From an uncultured Merdimonas sp. (GTDB taxonomy: Bacteria; Bacillota; Clostridia; Lachnospirales; Lachnospiraceae), in the NCBI GenBank assembly GCA_944375725.1, contig CALWAZ010000061.1:1-42536 (forward strand): a DNA stretch of 42,536 nucleotides, in the 5' to 3' direction. This document shows positions 42,211 to 42,536 of this stretch, one piece after another (the stretch's first letter is position 1; the number at the start of each line of letters is the position of its first letter). The position numbers were made by a program, and so were the translations under genes. Below the pieces are notes generated by a model. It saw only the letters and a list, made by a program, of their open reading frames with translations, ran no database searches and was not told the DNA's origin.

Positions 42211-42264
42211 TTCTTATTTCTCATTTTCTTATTTCTCATTTTCTTATTTTCTCATCTTCTTATC
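42211..42264. repeat. 15-bp tandem repeat, about 3.5 copies
   Basis: The unit TTCTTATTTCTCATT occurs at 42211-42225 and 42226-42240, with a third copy carrying one inserted base and one change at 42241-42256 and a partial copy at 42257-42264. It spans the brnQ stop codon and the leader of the AAA+ gene, giving a purine-rich GAGAAATAAGAA-type mRNA on the minus strand. Confidence 0.85.
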
Positions 42265-42536
42265 TTTTCCGCCCGCGCTCTGTCCCTCAGCCCGTTCCAC
42301 AAAATTCCGGCCAGCGCGCCGATCACCGTGGGCAGCGCCCAGCCAAATCCCGCTTCGTAGGCAGGAATCAAGTGAAGCAGCTGTGAGCCTGCGGAAAACA
42401 TCAGCCCCTGCTGCTCCAGCACCGTCAGCACACTGCTGATGCCGCAGAAAAAAGCCGCGAAAGGGTATACCGCCGGGAATCTTTCCAGGGCCTTCCGCAG
42501 GAAAGCCAGGATGATCAGCAGAATCGCCAGCGGATA
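42252..42536 (-). CDS. brnQ: Branched-chain amino acid:cation symporter BrnQ, C-terminal part (cut by window edge)
   Basis: The last 94 codons of a gene entering from the right edge. The visible protein has hydrophobic helices (YPLAILLIILAFLRKALERF, AAFFCGISSVLTVLEQ, then GFGWALPTVIGALAGILWNG) and a short basic tail, matching the C-terminus of LIVCS-family BrnQ carriers, which import Leu, Ile and Val with Na+. The frame ends with TGA at 42252-42254, within the 15-bp tandem repeat, so repeat-length changes would alter the tail. Only the C-terminus is present, so the family call is moderately sure. Confidence 0.75.
   Translation of the reverse strand, partial: YPLAILLIILAFLRKALERFPAVYPFAAFFCGISSVLTVLEQQGLMFSAGSQLLHLIPAYEAGFGWALPTVIGALAGILWNGLRDRARAEKIRR

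Noticed and set aside
40784-42439. 551-codon plus-strand frame opposite the Lon-like gene
   Set aside because: It crosses the tandem repeat, the end of brnQ and the AAA+ gene, and has no domain content; an antisense shadow.

Overview
The window looks like a chromosomal segment of a Gram-positive Clostridia species, most likely Lachnospiraceae. The reasons are strong AGGAGG-type ribosome binding sites, frequent TTG starts, and a gene set typical of that group: a YfmM-type ABC-F protein, an Hcp with an adjacent Crp/Fnr regulator, a MATE exporter, a large ABC ATPase-permease fusion, and BrnQ. No rRNA, tRNA, CRISPR array or intact insertion sequence was seen.

Layout. 1-6600 is housekeeping: the start of glgC, an ABC-F protein, a MazG-like pyrophosphohydrolase, an alpha/beta hydrolase, a protein of unknown function, a histidine phosphatase, an unusual NifX-(His/Cys linker)-FKBP fusion, and a tiny Gly/Pro-rich membrane protein. 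6634-22033 is a long minus-strand run. In transcription order it holds a RecD2-DUF4186 fusion, an RNA 2',3'-cyclic phosphodiesterase, a methyltransferase, a PLD-helicase-DUF3427 pseudogene with three in-frame stops, a Nudix hydrolase, an MqsR/MqsA-like toxin-antitoxin pair whose antitoxin carries a Panacea-like domain, and a complete Wadjet operon (jetA-jetB-jetC-jetD).

22114-31740 is an AT-rich island. It holds a small protein with a perfect palindrome on its promoter, and a restriction-modification operon (HTH regulator, C5 cytosine methyltransferase, FokI/AlwI-like endonuclease, HNH endonuclease, Vsr). These are followed by a DUF6680-like membrane protein, a decayed methyltransferase, and a lone 906-residue SF1 helicase with a large unassigned N-terminal half. 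The helicase lies between two remnants of a duplicated MATE gene (28493-28568 and 31741-32113), and the intact MATE copy follows directly. The helicase segment therefore probably landed in a redundant gene copy.

32195-42536 returns to GC-richer core genes: MATE, an HcpR-like regulator divergent from hcp with a triple half-site operator between them, a TetR regulator with its ABC transporter, a Lon-like AAA+ protein without a protease domain, and the end of brnQ.

The defence content is dense: Wadjet against plasmids, restriction-modification against unmodified DNA, a toxin-antitoxin unit next to Wadjet, a dead helicase/Nudix locus, and an uncharacterised helicase. The best candidates for something new are that helicase with its uncharacterised N-terminal half, the two-nuclease-plus-Vsr restriction operon, the palindrome-controlled 127-residue protein, and the two unusual fusions (RecD2-DUF4186 and NifX-FKBP).
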